Assembly: GCA_024641945.1 (NCBI GenBank)
Contig: JAHECD010000009.1
Coordinates: 1-64,000 of the forward strand
Length of the DNA: 64,000 bases
Origin: Rubrivivax sp.
GTDB lineage: Bacteria; Pseudomonadota; Gammaproteobacteria; Burkholderiales; Burkholderiaceae_C
Reading direction: 5' to 3'
Every line of letters starts with the position of its first letter. Position 1 is the first letter of the stretch. The position numbers were made by a program, and so were the translations under genes. Shown here one piece after another: positions 9,056 to 17,942 of the stretch. The notes under the pieces were generated by a model. The model saw only the letters and a list, made by a program, of their open reading frames with translations, was not told the origin of the DNA and ran no database searches.

Positions 9056-9186
9056 GGCGGTAGCCGGAATGCGGCGGATTCATGCGGGATCGTGAGGCGT
9101 GGAGCCGACGCATGGTACCCAGGCCATCGGCGGCGGCGGCGATGGAACCCATCGCCGCACGCCACCGGGCCGCGCCTGCACGCGGA

Positions 9187-9200
9187 TTGCGCAACGTCAA
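9187..9200. promoter_or_regulatory. Fnr-type palindrome before DUF2934 gene
   Basis: TTGCGCAACGTCAA fits the Fnr/FixK dyad TTGnn-N4-nnCAA. It is about 107 bases upstream of the DUF2934 gene and belongs to a set of similar sites across the window. Confidence 0.5.
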
Positions 9201-9306
9201 TACCCCACCCCGCGCGACGCGCCACGCTGGCCGGTCACGACGTGGCCACCGGTGCCAAGTCGTATGCATGGCCGTCCACGGCCGAACCATCGCCCAAGGA
9301 GTTCCG

Positions 9307-9558
9307 ATGAGCAAACCAGCCAAGTCCACCGCCGCCCCGGTCCAACGCGAAGCAATGATTCGCGAGGCCGCCTACTTTCTTTACGAAAACGACGGCTGCG
9401 TGGACGGCCGTGAACTCGAACATTGGGTCACCGCCGAAGCGCTGATCGACGAGACCCTGAGCGCACCAGCCACACCCGCGGCACCTGCCGACAAGCGGGC
9501 CCCAGCCCGGGCCCCCGCGCGCACGAAGCGGTCCGCCGCCGTCGGCACGGCGCATTGA
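9307..9558 (+). CDS. Small DUF2934-domain protein
   Basis: The ATG at 9307 has AAGGAG seven bases upstream, so the longer open frame is not used. The 83-residue product contains the short DUF2934 helix pair (REAAYFLYENDGCVDGRELE, then HWVTAEALIDE) followed by an alanine/proline/arginine-rich tail. Such proteins are common small cytosolic proteins in Proteobacteria, and their function is unknown. An Fnr-type box lies upstream and an alcohol dehydrogenase gene starts 38 bases downstream, so co-expression under low oxygen is plausible. Confidence 0.8.
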   Translation: MSKPAKSTAAPVQREAMIREAAYFLYENDGCVDGRELEHWVTAEALIDETLSAPATPAAPADKRAPARAPARTKRSAAVGTAH

Positions 9559-9595
9559 GCGTTCCCCACGCCGCCGTGCAGCACCGCCCGGCACC

Positions 9596-10636
9596 GTGAA
9601 GTCCGCGCCCCTGCCCGAACGTTTTGCCGCGATGGCACTCGTCGACGGCGGGGGCAGCCGGCTGCAGCGCATCGACGTGCCGATGCCGGCACTGGCCCCG
9701 CGTCAGGTGCGGCTGCGCGTGCGCGCGTGCGGCGTGTGCCGCACCGATCTGCACCTGGTCGATGGCGAATTGCCGGCACCACGAAGGCCGCGCATCCCCG
9801 GCCACGAAGTCGTGGGCGAGGTTGTCGAGGCCGGCGCCGGCGCCCGGCGTTTTGCCCTCGGCGCGCGCGTCGGCCTGCCATGGCTCTACGGCACGTGCGC
9901 GGCCTGCGCCTACTGCGCGAGCGGGCGCGAAAACCTGTGCGCCGACGCTCGCTTCACCGGCTATACGGTGGACGGCGGTTATGCCGAGTACGTGGCCGCC
10001 GACGAGGATCACGTCTTCGCGATTCCGCCGCAGTACACCGACGAGCAGGCGGCCCCGCTGCTCTGCGCCGGCCTCATCGGGCATCGCGCGCTGAGCATGG
10101 CGCCGGGTGCCGGGGTGCTCGGGATCTTCGGCTTCGGCGCCGCCGGTCACCTGATCGCGCAGGTGGCGCTGGCGCAAGGCCGGCAGGTCTTCGCCTTCAC
10201 CCGGCCGGGTGACGACGCCGCGCAGGCGCTCGCCCGCGACATCGGCGTCCATTGGGCCGGCGACTCCACCATGCGCCCGCCCAGCCGGCTCGACGGCGCC
10301 TTGCTGTTCGCCCCCGTCGGCGACCTCGTGCCACGCGCACTGGAACTCTCTGCGCCGGGGGCCACGGTGGTCTGCGCCGGCATCCACATGAGCGACATCC
10401 CCTCGTTCCCGTACCGGTGGCTGTGGCAGGAGCGCAGCGTGCGCTCGGTAGCGAACCTCACTCGCCGCGACGGCGACGAGTTCATGGCGTGGGCGGCCAG
10501 GCACGCGCTGCAGGTGCACACCCGCAGCTACCCGCTCGAGCAGGCGAACGAAGCACTCGACGATCTGCGCGCCGGGTGCGTGCAGGGCGCCGCCGTGCTG
10601 CGGTGCACCGCAGCGGGCGGGCATGGACCGTCCTGA
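9596..10636 (+). CDS. Zinc-dependent alcohol dehydrogenase
   Basis: The 346-residue medium-chain dehydrogenase starts at GTG 9596, or possibly at ATG 9632. The catalytic zinc ligands are in [11 protein letters not shown] and PGHEVVGEV. The structural zinc lobe has four cysteines in [15 protein letters not shown]. The cofactor fold shows [17 protein letters not shown]. The sequence resembles the AdhA/YogA-like zinc-binding alcohol dehydrogenase group. It oxidises alcohols or reduces aldehydes with NAD(P)H; the substrate is not decidable. It follows the DUF2934 gene and precedes the mini-GroEL gene. Confidence 0.9.
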   Translation: MKSAPLPERFAAMALVDGGGSRLQRIDVPMPALAPRQVRLRVRACGVCRTDLHLVDGELPAPRRPRIPGHEVVGEVVEAGAGARRFALGARVGLPWLYGTCAACAYCASGRENLCADARFTGYTVDGGYAEYVAADEDHVFAIPPQYTDEQAAPLLCAGLIGHRALSMAPGAGVLGIFGFGAAGHLIAQVALAQGRQVFAFTRPGDDAAQALARDIGVHWAGDSTMRPPSRLDGALLFAPVGDLVPRALELSAPGATVVCAGIHMSDIPSFPYRWLWQERSVRSVANLTRRDGDEFMAWAARHALQVHTRSYPLEQANEALDDLRAGCVQGAAVLRCTAAGGHGPS

Positions 10637-10651
10637 GGGCGCCGTGCGCGG

Positions 10652-10665
10652 TTGCGAATGCTCAA
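10652..10665. promoter_or_regulatory. Fnr-type palindrome before mini-GroEL
   Basis: TTGCGAATGCTCAA lies 85 bases upstream of the truncated GroEL gene, directly after the alcohol dehydrogenase stop. It shares the TTGCG and CTCAA halves with the site before hsp20. Confidence 0.5.
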
Positions 10666-10749
10666 CCCGACGGCGATGCCCGCGGCGCAGGATCGGGCAT
10701 CGGGCGATTGGCCCGGTGGGAGTCCTGGTGGAATGGATGGAGTAACGGC

Positions 10750-11397
10750 ATGTCTGCCAAACCACTCGTCTTTCACGAAGCCGCGCGCGAGAAGATCCGC
10801 CACGGGGTCGACATCCTCGCCGATGCCGTCAAGGTGACACTCGGCCCACGCGGGCGCACCGTGATCCTGGAACGCGACTACGGCACGCCGCAGATCGGGA
10901 ACTCCGGCGTGGTCGTCGCGCGCACCGTCGAACTCGAGGACCGGTTCGAGAACATGGGCGCGCAACTGCTGCGCGAGGTGGCGGCCCGCACCCGCGAGAT
11001 GGCGGGCGGCGGCGTGGCGCTGCTGCGTGCGCGGCGCCTGCTCCACGGTCTGAAGAGCCCGACGCTCGACGAGGATTCCGGCGTGCGCATCGTGATGCGC
11101 GCGCTCGAGGAGCCGCTGCGCTGCATCGTCGCCAATGCCGGCCTCGAGGCGTCGGTCATCGTGCACCGGATCGACGATTCGGCGGAGCGCGGCTACGGCT
11201 ACAACGCCGCCACGCGCGAGTACGGCGACCTGCTGAAGATGGGCGCGGTCGACCCGGTCAAGGTGACCCGGCCCGCACTGCAGAACGCCAGCGCGATTGC
11301 CGGGCACGTGCTCACGACCGACTGCCTGATCGCCAATGCGCCTGCGCCGCGCGGCGGCGCCGCGGCGTCCGAGGGCGGCGCCATGCCCGCCTTCTAG
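10750..11397 (+). CDS. Internally deleted GroEL (equatorial-domain-only chaperonin)
   Basis: Start ATG 10750 ([20 protein letters not shown]). The 215-residue product aligns with GroEL 1-86 ([36 protein letters not shown]) and then jumps at [12 protein letters not shown] to GroEL from about residue 415 to the end ([20 protein letters not shown]). About 330 residues are missing: the DGTTTA ATPase loop, both intermediate segments and the whole apical substrate-binding domain. The catalytic Asp52 position is Ser (IGNSG instead of TKDG). The frame is intact and the rest is well conserved. It could be a decaying gene or a small protein acting on full GroEL rings. An Fnr-type box lies upstream; cfa follows 12 bases later. 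Confidence 0.85.
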   Translation: MSAKPLVFHEAAREKIRHGVDILADAVKVTLGPRGRTVILERDYGTPQIGNSGVVVARTVELEDRFENMGAQLLREVAARTREMAGGGVALLRARRLLHGLKSPTLDEDSGVRIVMRALEEPLRCIVANAGLEASVIVHRIDDSAERGYGYNAATREYGDLLKMGAVDPVKVTRPALQNASAIAGHVLTTDCLIANAPAPRGGAAASEGGAMPAF

Positions 11398-11409
11398 CGC
11401 CGGCTCGCC

Positions 11410-12597
11410 ATGACCAAGCTCACGTTCGCACATGGCGCTGGCACCTCTGCCGGCGCGGCGGTGCGAAAGCGGCCGTGCGCCGCCCCGCCGGGGCCGATCG
11501 CGCGGCTGTTCGACGCCGCCGGCGTCGAGGTCGGCGGCAGCGCACCGTGGGACATCCAGGTGCTCGACGGCACACTCTGGCGGCGCATGCTGCGGCACGG
11601 CACGCTCGGCTTCGGCGAGGCCTACATGGACGGGCAGTGGGAATGCGAACGCCTGGACGAGCTCGTCTGCCGCATGCTGCTGGCCGATGGCGACCGCCTC
11701 ATGCCGCCGCGCCAGATTCCCAACCGGCTGGCGCAGTGGCTGCGCCACGGCCTCGTGAACCTGCAGACGGTGTCGCGCGCCTTCCAGGTCGCTCACCGCC
11801 ACTACGACATCGGCAACGACCTCTTCGCCGCGATGCTCGACTCGCGCATGATGTATTCGTGCGCCTACTGGGCCCATGCGGCCGACCTCGAGCAGGCGCA
11901 GGCGCACAAGCTCGAGCTGATCGGCCGCAAGCTCGAGCTGCGCCAGGGCGAGCGGCTGCTCGACGTGGGCTGCGGCTGGGGCGGTCTGGCCGTCCACGCG
12001 GCCCGCCATTTCGGTTGCAGCGTCGTCGGCGCCACCGTATCGCAGGAGCAGGCGGTGCTGGCGCGCGAGCGCTGCGCCGGGCTGCCGGTGTCCATCGAGG
12101 TCGCCGACTGGCGTTCGCTGCAAGGGCGTTATGACAAGGTGGTGTCGGTCGGGATGTTCGAACACGTCGGCCCGAAGAACTACCGTGCCTACTTCGAGCG
12201 CCTGCGTGACCTGCTCGACCCCGAAGGCCTGTTCCTGCTGCACACGATCGGCAGCCACCGCACGGAGGCCGCCACCAACGCGTGGACCGAACGCTACATC
12301 TTCCCCAACGGCAGGCTGCCGTCCGCCGCGCAGCTCACGGCCGCACTCGACGGCGTGCTGCTGATCGAGGACTGGCACAACTTCGGGCCCGACTACGACC
12401 GCACGCTGATGGCCTGGTGGGCGCGCTTCGAGCGCGCCTGGCCGAGCCTGCGCGCCGCCTACGGTGAACGCTTCTTCCGGATGTGGAAGTTCTACCTTCT
12501 TTCGAGCGCCGGCTTCTTCCGCTCGCGCCAGGGCCAGCTCTGGCAGATCGTGCTGTCTCCGCGCAGCCGCTCGCACGAGTACCGGTCGGTACGTTGA
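11410..12597 (+). CDS. cfa: Cyclopropane-fatty-acyl-phospholipid synthase
   Basis: The 395-residue protein transfers a methylene group from S-adenosylmethionine to unsaturated acyl chains of membrane phospholipids. The SAM-binding motif is LLDVGCGWGGLAVHAARHFG near residue 180, preceded by the family block SHRHYDIGNDLFAAMLDSRM-like sequence (YDIGNDLFAAMLDSRMMYSC). Later family motifs include VSVGMFEHVGPKNY and RTEAATNAWTERYIFPNG. Length is normal. It starts 12 bases after the mini-GroEL gene and is followed 31 bases later by a Usp gene, consistent with a stress operon that toughens the membrane. Confidence 0.94.
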   Translation: MTKLTFAHGAGTSAGAAVRKRPCAAPPGPIARLFDAAGVEVGGSAPWDIQVLDGTLWRRMLRHGTLGFGEAYMDGQWECERLDELVCRMLLADGDRLMPPRQIPNRLAQWLRHGLVNLQTVSRAFQVAHRHYDIGNDLFAAMLDSRMMYSCAYWAHAADLEQAQAHKLELIGRKLELRQGERLLDVGCGWGGLAVHAARHFGCSVVGATVSQEQAVLARERCAGLPVSIEVADWRSLQGRYDKVVSVGMFEHVGPKNYRAYFERLRDLLDPEGLFLLHTIGSHRTEAATNAWTERYIFPNGRLPSAAQLTAALDGVLLIEDWHNFGPDYDRTLMAWWARFERAWPSLRAAYGERFFRMWKFYLLSSAGFFRSRQGQLWQIVLSPRSRSHEYRSVR

Positions 12598-12628
12598 AGC
12601 CCCGCGACATCACCCACAGGAGCCCTTC

Positions 12629-13090
12629 ATGTACAACAAGATTCTCGTACCCGTCGACGGCAGCCCCACCAGTGAACGCGGGCTGGACGAAGCCATCGAC
12701 CTGGCCCGCGCGCTCGGCTCGCAACTCGTGCTGCTGCACGTGGTGGATACCGTTCCCATGGTGTTCGAGATGGCCACCGCGGCCACCTGGAAGGATGTCG
12801 GCGACGGCCTGCGCCAGGCCGGGCAGGCGGTGCTCGACCGTGCGCGCCAGCGGGTCATCGACCACGGAGTGGCCGCCGACGCACACCTCGTGGAAGAACG
12901 CCCCGAGCGCGTGGCCGACATCGTCCTGGACGAGGCCCGCGCCAAGGGTTGCAGCCTCGTCGTGATGGGCAGCCACGGCCGCCGCGGCTTCAGCCGCGTG
13001 ATGATGGGCAGCGACGCCGAGCGCGTGGCGCGCCAATGCCCGGTGCCGCTGCTGCTGGTGCGGCACGTGGACGCCGGCACGGCGGCCTGA
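12629..13090 (+). CDS. Universal stress protein, UspA family
   Basis: ATG 12629 follows CAGGAG. The 153-residue single-domain protein begins YNKILVPVDGSPTSERGLDE and ends with the ATP-binding signature VMGSHGRRGFSRVMMGSDAE (G-x2-G-x9-G-S/T type), then CPVPLLLVRH. It is therefore the nucleotide-binding subtype. Cytosolic Usp proteins accumulate under starvation and low oxygen. It is the third gene of the run mini-groEL, cfa, uspA, and a hairpin follows the stop. Confidence 0.93.
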   Translation: MYNKILVPVDGSPTSERGLDEAIDLARALGSQLVLLHVVDTVPMVFEMATAATWKDVGDGLRQAGQAVLDRARQRVIDHGVAADAHLVEERPERVADIVLDEARAKGCSLVVMGSHGRRGFSRVMMGSDAERVARQCPVPLLLVRHVDAGTAA

Positions 13091-13107
13091 CGCAGCGCCG
13101 CCGGCGG

Positions 13108-13133
13108 GTGCAGCCTGCGTGCGCGGGCTGCAC
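13108..13133 (+). terminator. Hairpin after uspA, possible terminator
   Basis: GTGCAGCC and GGCTGCAC form a perfect 8-bp stem with a 10-base loop, 17 bases after the uspA stop codon. There is no T-run, so it may be a stability or Rho-related hairpin rather than an intrinsic terminator. Confidence 0.4.
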
Positions 13134-13880
13134 GAGGCCTGATGGCCCTGAAGGGGCTCGGATCCGGGTCGACGGTGCAGAGGCGTCTGACGGCGACGGC
13201 GTGGTTCCACCAGATCGACGGCCGCATCGCCGGTGACCGTGGGCGCGCCATCGAACGGGCCACTGACACGGCCCCACGGACGATGGCGAACGTCCCCTTG
13301 GGTCCCCTTGGCGGCAACGCTTCACCGTGAACGAAGCGCCACGCTGAAACGCCCCCGGCAACATCGCGACGACGAAGTCGCTGCCGGACTCGTCAACGCC
13401 GGCCCAGGGTGACCGAATCTGCACACGCACCGGCCATGTCGTGGTCGCGTTCGACTGCCGCATGGAACGAGGCCACGCTCCGTTAGGAACGTGGCCCCGA
13501 GAACCACAAGGCACAGGCGACAAGGGCGCCAGTGCCCCGGGGCTGTGTCTTCAGTTGCCGCCGATCTCCAACTCGCCCGTCGTGCTCGTCGTGCGCGTCG
13601 AATCGACGACCGTGGTTGCCAGGTTCGGCGGCACGTCGTCGAATGCGGTATCGCCTTCCACGTGCACGGTCTGCCCTTCACGGAGACCGTGTCCTGCACA
13701 CGGTTCATCGCTCTGATCGGCCCTTGCACGCAGCCGCATTGGTTGACGCCTCGGCTGGTCGGCGTCGAGGACGGCCGGGTTCATTCCCGCGCAAGCGTGC
13801 CGTCGCACGTCGATTGATCGTCCTCACCCCCGGGGCACCGCGGGCCGGTGACATTGGGTTTTTGCCAAACGAGGACTGTC
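13134..13880. other. Intergenic stretch without a convincing gene
   Basis: About 750 bases. Several overlapping open frames exist on both strands, none with family resemblance, a good ribosome binding site and sensible composition together. The least bad is the minus-strand frame 13808-13551 (tail VVDSTRTTSTTGELEIGGN), which I do not call. No Fnr-type box was seen. The promoter of the unknown gene at 13881 must lie here. Confidence 0.5.
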
Positions 13881-15161
13881 ATGGCCGCCGCGATCTGTGA
13901 AGACTTCATCTACGAGCCTGCACTGGACGGCCGGCTCGTCATCAACCGCACGCTGGAGGGCCCGCCGCTGGCGACGGTGTCCGACGACTTCGACCTCGGG
14001 GGCCTGATGCTCGCCGGCGCGCAGGCGGTGCCGTACATCAAGTTCGGCTTCCTGACGACGTGGGCCCCGAAGGAAGCGCTCATCGGCCCGGCACGCTCGA
14101 TCCTCGGGCTGGCGCCGGGCGAGGAGTTGACGATCGACGTCACGATCGCCTACCAGTTCGACTATGCGGCGGCGGTGACCAATACCGCCGAGTATTCGCA
14201 GACGGTCGACACCACGCAGCGCGATTACACCGAGACCGGCGACGTCACGTCCAAGGCGACCGAGACGACGACCACCGACTCCGACTCGGTCGACCTCGGG
14301 CCGTTGGGCAGCTGGGGAAAGAGCGGCGATACCGGCACGTCAACGATCTCGGAAATCATCGAGCACACCAGCACGTCGATCTCCGAGATGCTCAAGTCGG
14401 TGAGCACGACGCAGACCAACGGCAAGTGCGTCGAGGTCTCGATGAGCGCCGGCATGCAGCGCGAGAACACGGTCACGCGCCGCGTCGTCAACCCCTACCG
14501 CGACCGCTCGCTCGAACTGCGCTTCCACCCCGTGTTCCGCCGATTCGAGGTCACCACCGTCGTGCTCGAGGCTTTCGAGATCGGCTTGTCGATGGTCGTC
14601 GGCGCCGCCAAGTTCGCGCCCCGCGTCGCGCTGATGCACGCGGACTTCCTCGACCGCACGGTGCGTGACCGTGCCGCGCTCGGCGCATACCAAGCGCAGA
14701 TCCTCGAAACGCACGAGCCCGAGGCCTCCACCGGGGCGCGCATCCTGCAGGCGCACCTGGACGCCAACGCACCGCACTACACCGCGGCATTCCTGGCCGA
14801 GACCGTGCGACTCGGCGGCCGCTCTGCCGCCAAGGGCTGCGCGCAACAGATGCTGGAGCGCATGCCCGGGCTGGCTCGAAGCCGCTCACGCAACGTGCAC
14901 AGCGCGCTGGCGTTCGACAGGATGCGGGTGCAGTCGGGGCGCATCCTGCTGCCGGCGCGCAACCTGGCGGACTTCAAGAACGCGCTCAAGCTGCCACGCT
15001 GGGAACTGGGAATCGTCGACGACCTGGCGGCTGCCGGCAGGGCGACTGCGCTGCCGAAGATCTCGGTATCGAAGCAGGACGTGAGGCTGTTCATGGGCAC
15101 GCACGTCGAGGCCATGGCCGGGTCCTGCGTGCTGCAGGATCTTCCGGCCGCGACGGCGTGA
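13881..15161 (+). CDS. Protein of unknown function, coupled to a PhoD-like gene
   Basis: ATG 13881 (MAAAICEDFIYEPALDGRLV) is preferred, with GAGG upstream; an earlier ATG at 13848 lacks one. I do not recognise a named family. The 426-residue product has no signal peptide or membrane helix. Residues about 60-110 look like beta strands (GFLTTWAPKEALIGPARSIL, then LTIDVTIAYQFDYAAAVTNT). Residues 110-190 are extremely rich in Thr, Ser, Asp and Glu (TSKATETTTTDSDSVDLGPL), and the C-terminal half is helical and Arg/Ala-rich. Its stop overlaps the GTG start of the PhoD-like gene (GTGA), implying linked expression and perhaps function. A structural or surface-assembly role is possible but speculative. 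Confidence 0.75.
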   Translation: MAAAICEDFIYEPALDGRLVINRTLEGPPLATVSDDFDLGGLMLAGAQAVPYIKFGFLTTWAPKEALIGPARSILGLAPGEELTIDVTIAYQFDYAAAVTNTAEYSQTVDTTQRDYTETGDVTSKATETTTTDSDSVDLGPLGSWGKSGDTGTSTISEIIEHTSTSISEMLKSVSTTQTNGKCVEVSMSAGMQRENTVTRRVVNPYRDRSLELRFHPVFRRFEVTTVVLEAFEIGLSMVVGAAKFAPRVALMHADFLDRTVRDRAALGAYQAQILETHEPEASTGARILQAHLDANAPHYTAAFLAETVRLGGRSAAKGCAQQMLERMPGLARSRSRNVHSALAFDRMRVQSGRILLPARNLADFKNALKLPRWELGIVDDLAAAGRATALPKISVSKQDVRLFMGTHVEAMAGSCVLQDLPAATA

Positions 15162-17047
15162 CCGCGAAACGCGATCCGCTGCAACCGCTGGGGCCGCGGC
15201 ACCAGGACCGGCCGGGCCCCGCCCCGCGGCTCGTGCTGGGTCCGATGCTGCGCCACGTCGATCACGACAGCGCCGTGCTCTGGGTGCAGGTGTCGCACGC
15301 GTGCCAGGTCGAGTGGCGCCTGCGCCGCAACGGCCGCGCGGAACGCCGCTTCACGGCCATGACCTTCTGCGTGCACGGGCGCCACTACGCCCTCATCGCC
15401 GCCAAGGGCCTGTTTGCGGGCTGGTGGTACGAGTACGACGTGTGGGCGCAGCGGCGCGGCGGTGCGCTCACGGGAGTGTGGCCCGACGCACGCGCCACGG
15501 GCGCGCGGCTGCCACCGAGCAGCTTTCGCACGTTGCCGTCCGGCGGCGGGGGCGAGGTGCGGCTGGCCGTGGTGTCGTGCCGCGCGCCCGAGAGCCACGA
15601 TGCGGACGGCGACAAGGAGATCGGCGTCGACGCCCTGAAGCTTCTGGCAAGACGCCTGAAGCGCCAGTACCCGATGCGGCGCATCGCCTGGCCGCAAGCG
15701 CTGCTGGAAATCGGCGACCAGGTGTATGCCGACAGCGTCTCGCGCGCGATGGAGGCCGTGCTGAAGACCCCGCACGAAAGAATCGGCGTGCCGGTCAACG
15801 AGGTCGTCTCCTTCCCCGAGTTCGCGGAGCTCTACGCAGAGGCCTGGGGCGACGACGACATCCGCTGGATGCGCTCGTGCATCCCGAGCATCGGCATCTT
15901 CGACGACCACGAGATCGTCGACGACTGGAATATCAACAGCGCATGGGTGGACGAGCAGCGCGCCCAGCCCTGGCGCATGGCGCGCATCCGCGCGGGGCTG
16001 CTGGCCTACTGGGTCTACCAGGGCGCAGGCAACCTGGCACCCGAGGCCTGGAGCGGCGACGAACGCATGCAGGCGCTCAGAAGCCCGGGCGCGCTGCTCG
16101 CCGCCGGGAAGCAGCGCGACGTTACGCGCAGCGCCGAATCGCTGTTCGCACGTTATGCCGTGGGCACGCGCAAGGCCCGCTGGAGCTACGAGCGGCCCAT
16201 CGGCCCGGTGCGCCTGATCGTCGGCGACTGCCGCACGCGGCGCGACCTGAAGGCCAACCGCCTGATGGACGACGACGAGTGGTCGTGGTTCCGCGATGCG
16301 GTGCTCGACGCCAAGGAGTCGCATCTGCTGCTCGTGCTGACCTTGCCCGTGCTCCTGCCCGACGGCATCCGTGAACTGGAGTCGTCGTCGGCCGCGTCGC
16401 GCGAGTTCCCGTGGACGCTCGACCCGCTGGCGGCGATCATCGACGCGGCGTTCGAAGCCGGAGAAGACAAGCCGCTGCGGCGCTATATGCAGGAGCGTGT
16501 CGACCTCGAGCATTGGCCCGCCTTCCCGGCATCCTTCGACGACTTCATCAGTCTTCTCGAGGACCGCCTGATGGCGCCGGGCCGCACGACGCGCTCGCTG
16601 GTGCTGCTGTCGGGCGACGTGCACTTCAGCTACTGCATGACGGCCCGGCTTGCCAAGGCGCCCGGCCGCCCGGTTCATCAGTTCGTCGTCTCGCCCGCGC
16701 GCAACCGGCTGAGCCCGGGCAACGAGTCGCTGTTCCGCGTGATGGCCGGGCCGCACGGGCGCGCCCTGGTCGACCTCGGACGCGCACTCGTGGCGGCGCA
16801 CGGCGGCGCCGGCGTGCTGCCGGTCAACCCGAAGGCCGACGCCACGAATGCGCGGATCGTGACGACCCTGCTGTCGCTCGGCGGGCGCAACCTGCTCTTC
16901 GACAACGTCTTCGCGATGCTGCGCACCGGGCCGGCCGGCGGCGAACTGCGCTTCGAGGCCGCCGGCGGCACGGCAGGGCGCGAGGTGGAAGCTTATGGCA
17001 GCCGCACGCTGCGCCCTGCCGGGCGCGTGCGGGTGGCCTTGGCGTGA
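15158..17047 (+). CDS. PhoD-like metallophosphoesterase
   Basis: The start is GTG 15158, overlapping the previous stop by four bases. The 629-residue protein has an N-terminal beta domain (LVLGPMLRHVDHDSAVLWVQ) and a metallophosphatase domain with the PhoD-family ligand motifs: AVVSCRAPES, LLEIGDQVYADSVS, GIFDDHEIVDDWN and LLSGDVHFSY. No Tat or Sec signal peptide is visible, unlike classic secreted PhoD alkaline phosphatase, so it probably works in the cytoplasm or with its unknown partner. It should hydrolyse phosphate mono- or diesters; the substrate is unknown. Confidence 0.85.
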   Translation: MTAKRDPLQPLGPRHQDRPGPAPRLVLGPMLRHVDHDSAVLWVQVSHACQVEWRLRRNGRAERRFTAMTFCVHGRHYALIAAKGLFAGWWYEYDVWAQRRGGALTGVWPDARATGARLPPSSFRTLPSGGGGEVRLAVVSCRAPESHDADGDKEIGVDALKLLARRLKRQYPMRRIAWPQALLEIGDQVYADSVSRAMEAVLKTPHERIGVPVNEVVSFPEFAELYAEAWGDDDIRWMRSCIPSIGIFDDHEIVDDWNINSAWVDEQRAQPWRMARIRAGLLAYWVYQGAGNLAPEAWSGDERMQALRSPGALLAAGKQRDVTRSAESLFARYAVGTRKARWSYERPIGPVRLIVGDCRTRRDLKANRLMDDDEWSWFRDAVLDAKESHLLLVLTLPVLLPDGIRELESSSAASREFPWTLDPLAAIIDAAFEAGEDKPLRRYMQERVDLEHWPAFPASFDDFISLLEDRLMAPGRTTRSLVLLSGDVHFSYCMTARLAKAPGRPVHQFVVSPARNRLSPGNESLFRVMAGPHGRALVDLGRALVAAHGGAGVLPVNPKADATNARIVTTLLSLGGRNLLFDNVFAMLRTGPAGGELRFEAAGGTAGREVEAYGSRTLRPAGRVRVALA

Positions 17048-17138
17048 CAGGCGGCGCCGACGCCATGGACGGAACCTCTGCCGCCCGCAACCGCGAAGGG
17101 CCGATCAGCCTCCCAGCGGCCGCGCGCATCCGGCGGCC

Positions 17139-17152
17139 TTGATCGATCGCAA
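17139..17152. promoter_or_regulatory. Fnr-type palindrome before ABC operon
   Basis: TTGATCGATCGCAA has a perfect Fnr left half (TTGAT) and a CGCAA right half. It lies about 104 bases upstream of the ABC ATPase gene. Confidence 0.5.
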
Positions 17153-17255
17153 ACGCATACCGTCATGGGTATGCAAACATCTGGCTCGTCTATGACCGCT
17201 GCCGACCGTGCTCGCCACGAACCGGTCCGGTCCACACGAACAAGGAAACCTCTGC

Positions 17256-17942
17256 ATGGCCATGATCGAAGCGCGCGGCATCTCACGTGTCTACAAGACC
17301 GGCAGCGTGGAGGTCATGGCGTTGCGCGACGTCAGCGTCGACATCGACGCGCGCGAGTTCGTCGCCTTCGTCGGCCCTTCGGGCAGCGGCAAGTCGACGC
17401 TGCTGAACATGGTGGGTTGCCTGGATCACCCCAGCAGCGGCACGCTGTCGGTGCTGGGCAGCGATGTCGCCGCGCTGGACCGGGCGCACGCGGCCGCGTT
17501 CCGCGGCGAGTACCTGGGTTTCGTCTTCCAGGAATTCAATCTCGTGCCGGTGCTTTCGGCCTTCGAGAACGTCGAATACCCGTTGCTGATGATCCGCAGC
17601 TGGCCGCCCGACCGGCGCCGCGCGCAGGTCATGAAGCTGCTCGACGCCGTGGGCATGGCCGACCAGGCGCACAAGCGGCCGGACGAGCTATCCGGCGGCC
17701 AGAAGCAGCGCGTCGCCGTGGCACGCGCCCTCGTCTCCGAGCCCAAGCTCGTACTGGCCGACGAACCCACCGCCAACCTCGACCACGACAGTGCGCACAA
17801 GGTGCTCGACCTGATGAAGCGCATGCGCGACGACTTCGGCACCACGTTCGTCTTCTCGACCCACGACCCCAAGATCATGCAGGCCGCCGAGCGCACGCTG
17901 ACGCTCGAGGATGGCCGCCTGGTCCGGGAGCAGCGCGCATGA
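17256..17942 (+). CDS. ABC transporter ATP-binding protein, LolD/MacB type
   Basis: ATG 17256 with AAGGAA upstream is preferred over the ORF start at 17208. The 228-residue ATPase has Walker A VGPSGSGKSTLLNMV, the Q-loop FVFQEFNLVP, signature LSGGQKQRVAVARAL, Walker B LVLADEPT with ANLD, and switch histidine STHD. The sequence class is that of LolD/MacB exporters, which pull lipoproteins or other amphiphiles out of the inner membrane. It overlaps the permease gene by four bases (ATGA) and starts a four-gene envelope operon. Confidence 0.93.
   Translation: MAMIEARGISRVYKTGSVEVMALRDVSVDIDAREFVAFVGPSGSGKSTLLNMVGCLDHPSSGTLSVLGSDVAALDRAHAAAFRGEYLGFVFQEFNLVPVLSAFENVEYPLLMIRSWPPDRRRAQVMKLLDAVGMADQAHKRPDELSGGQKQRVAVARALVSEPKLVLADEPTANLDHDSAHKVLDLMKRMRDDFGTTFVFSTHDPKIMQAAERTLTLEDGRLVREQRA

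Noticed and set aside
13551-13808. Minus-strand frame of 85 aa in the gap after uspA
   Set aside because: Its tail (DSTRTTSTTGELEIGGN) looks somewhat protein-like, but there is no ribosome binding site, no recognisable family and overlapping frames compete on both strands.
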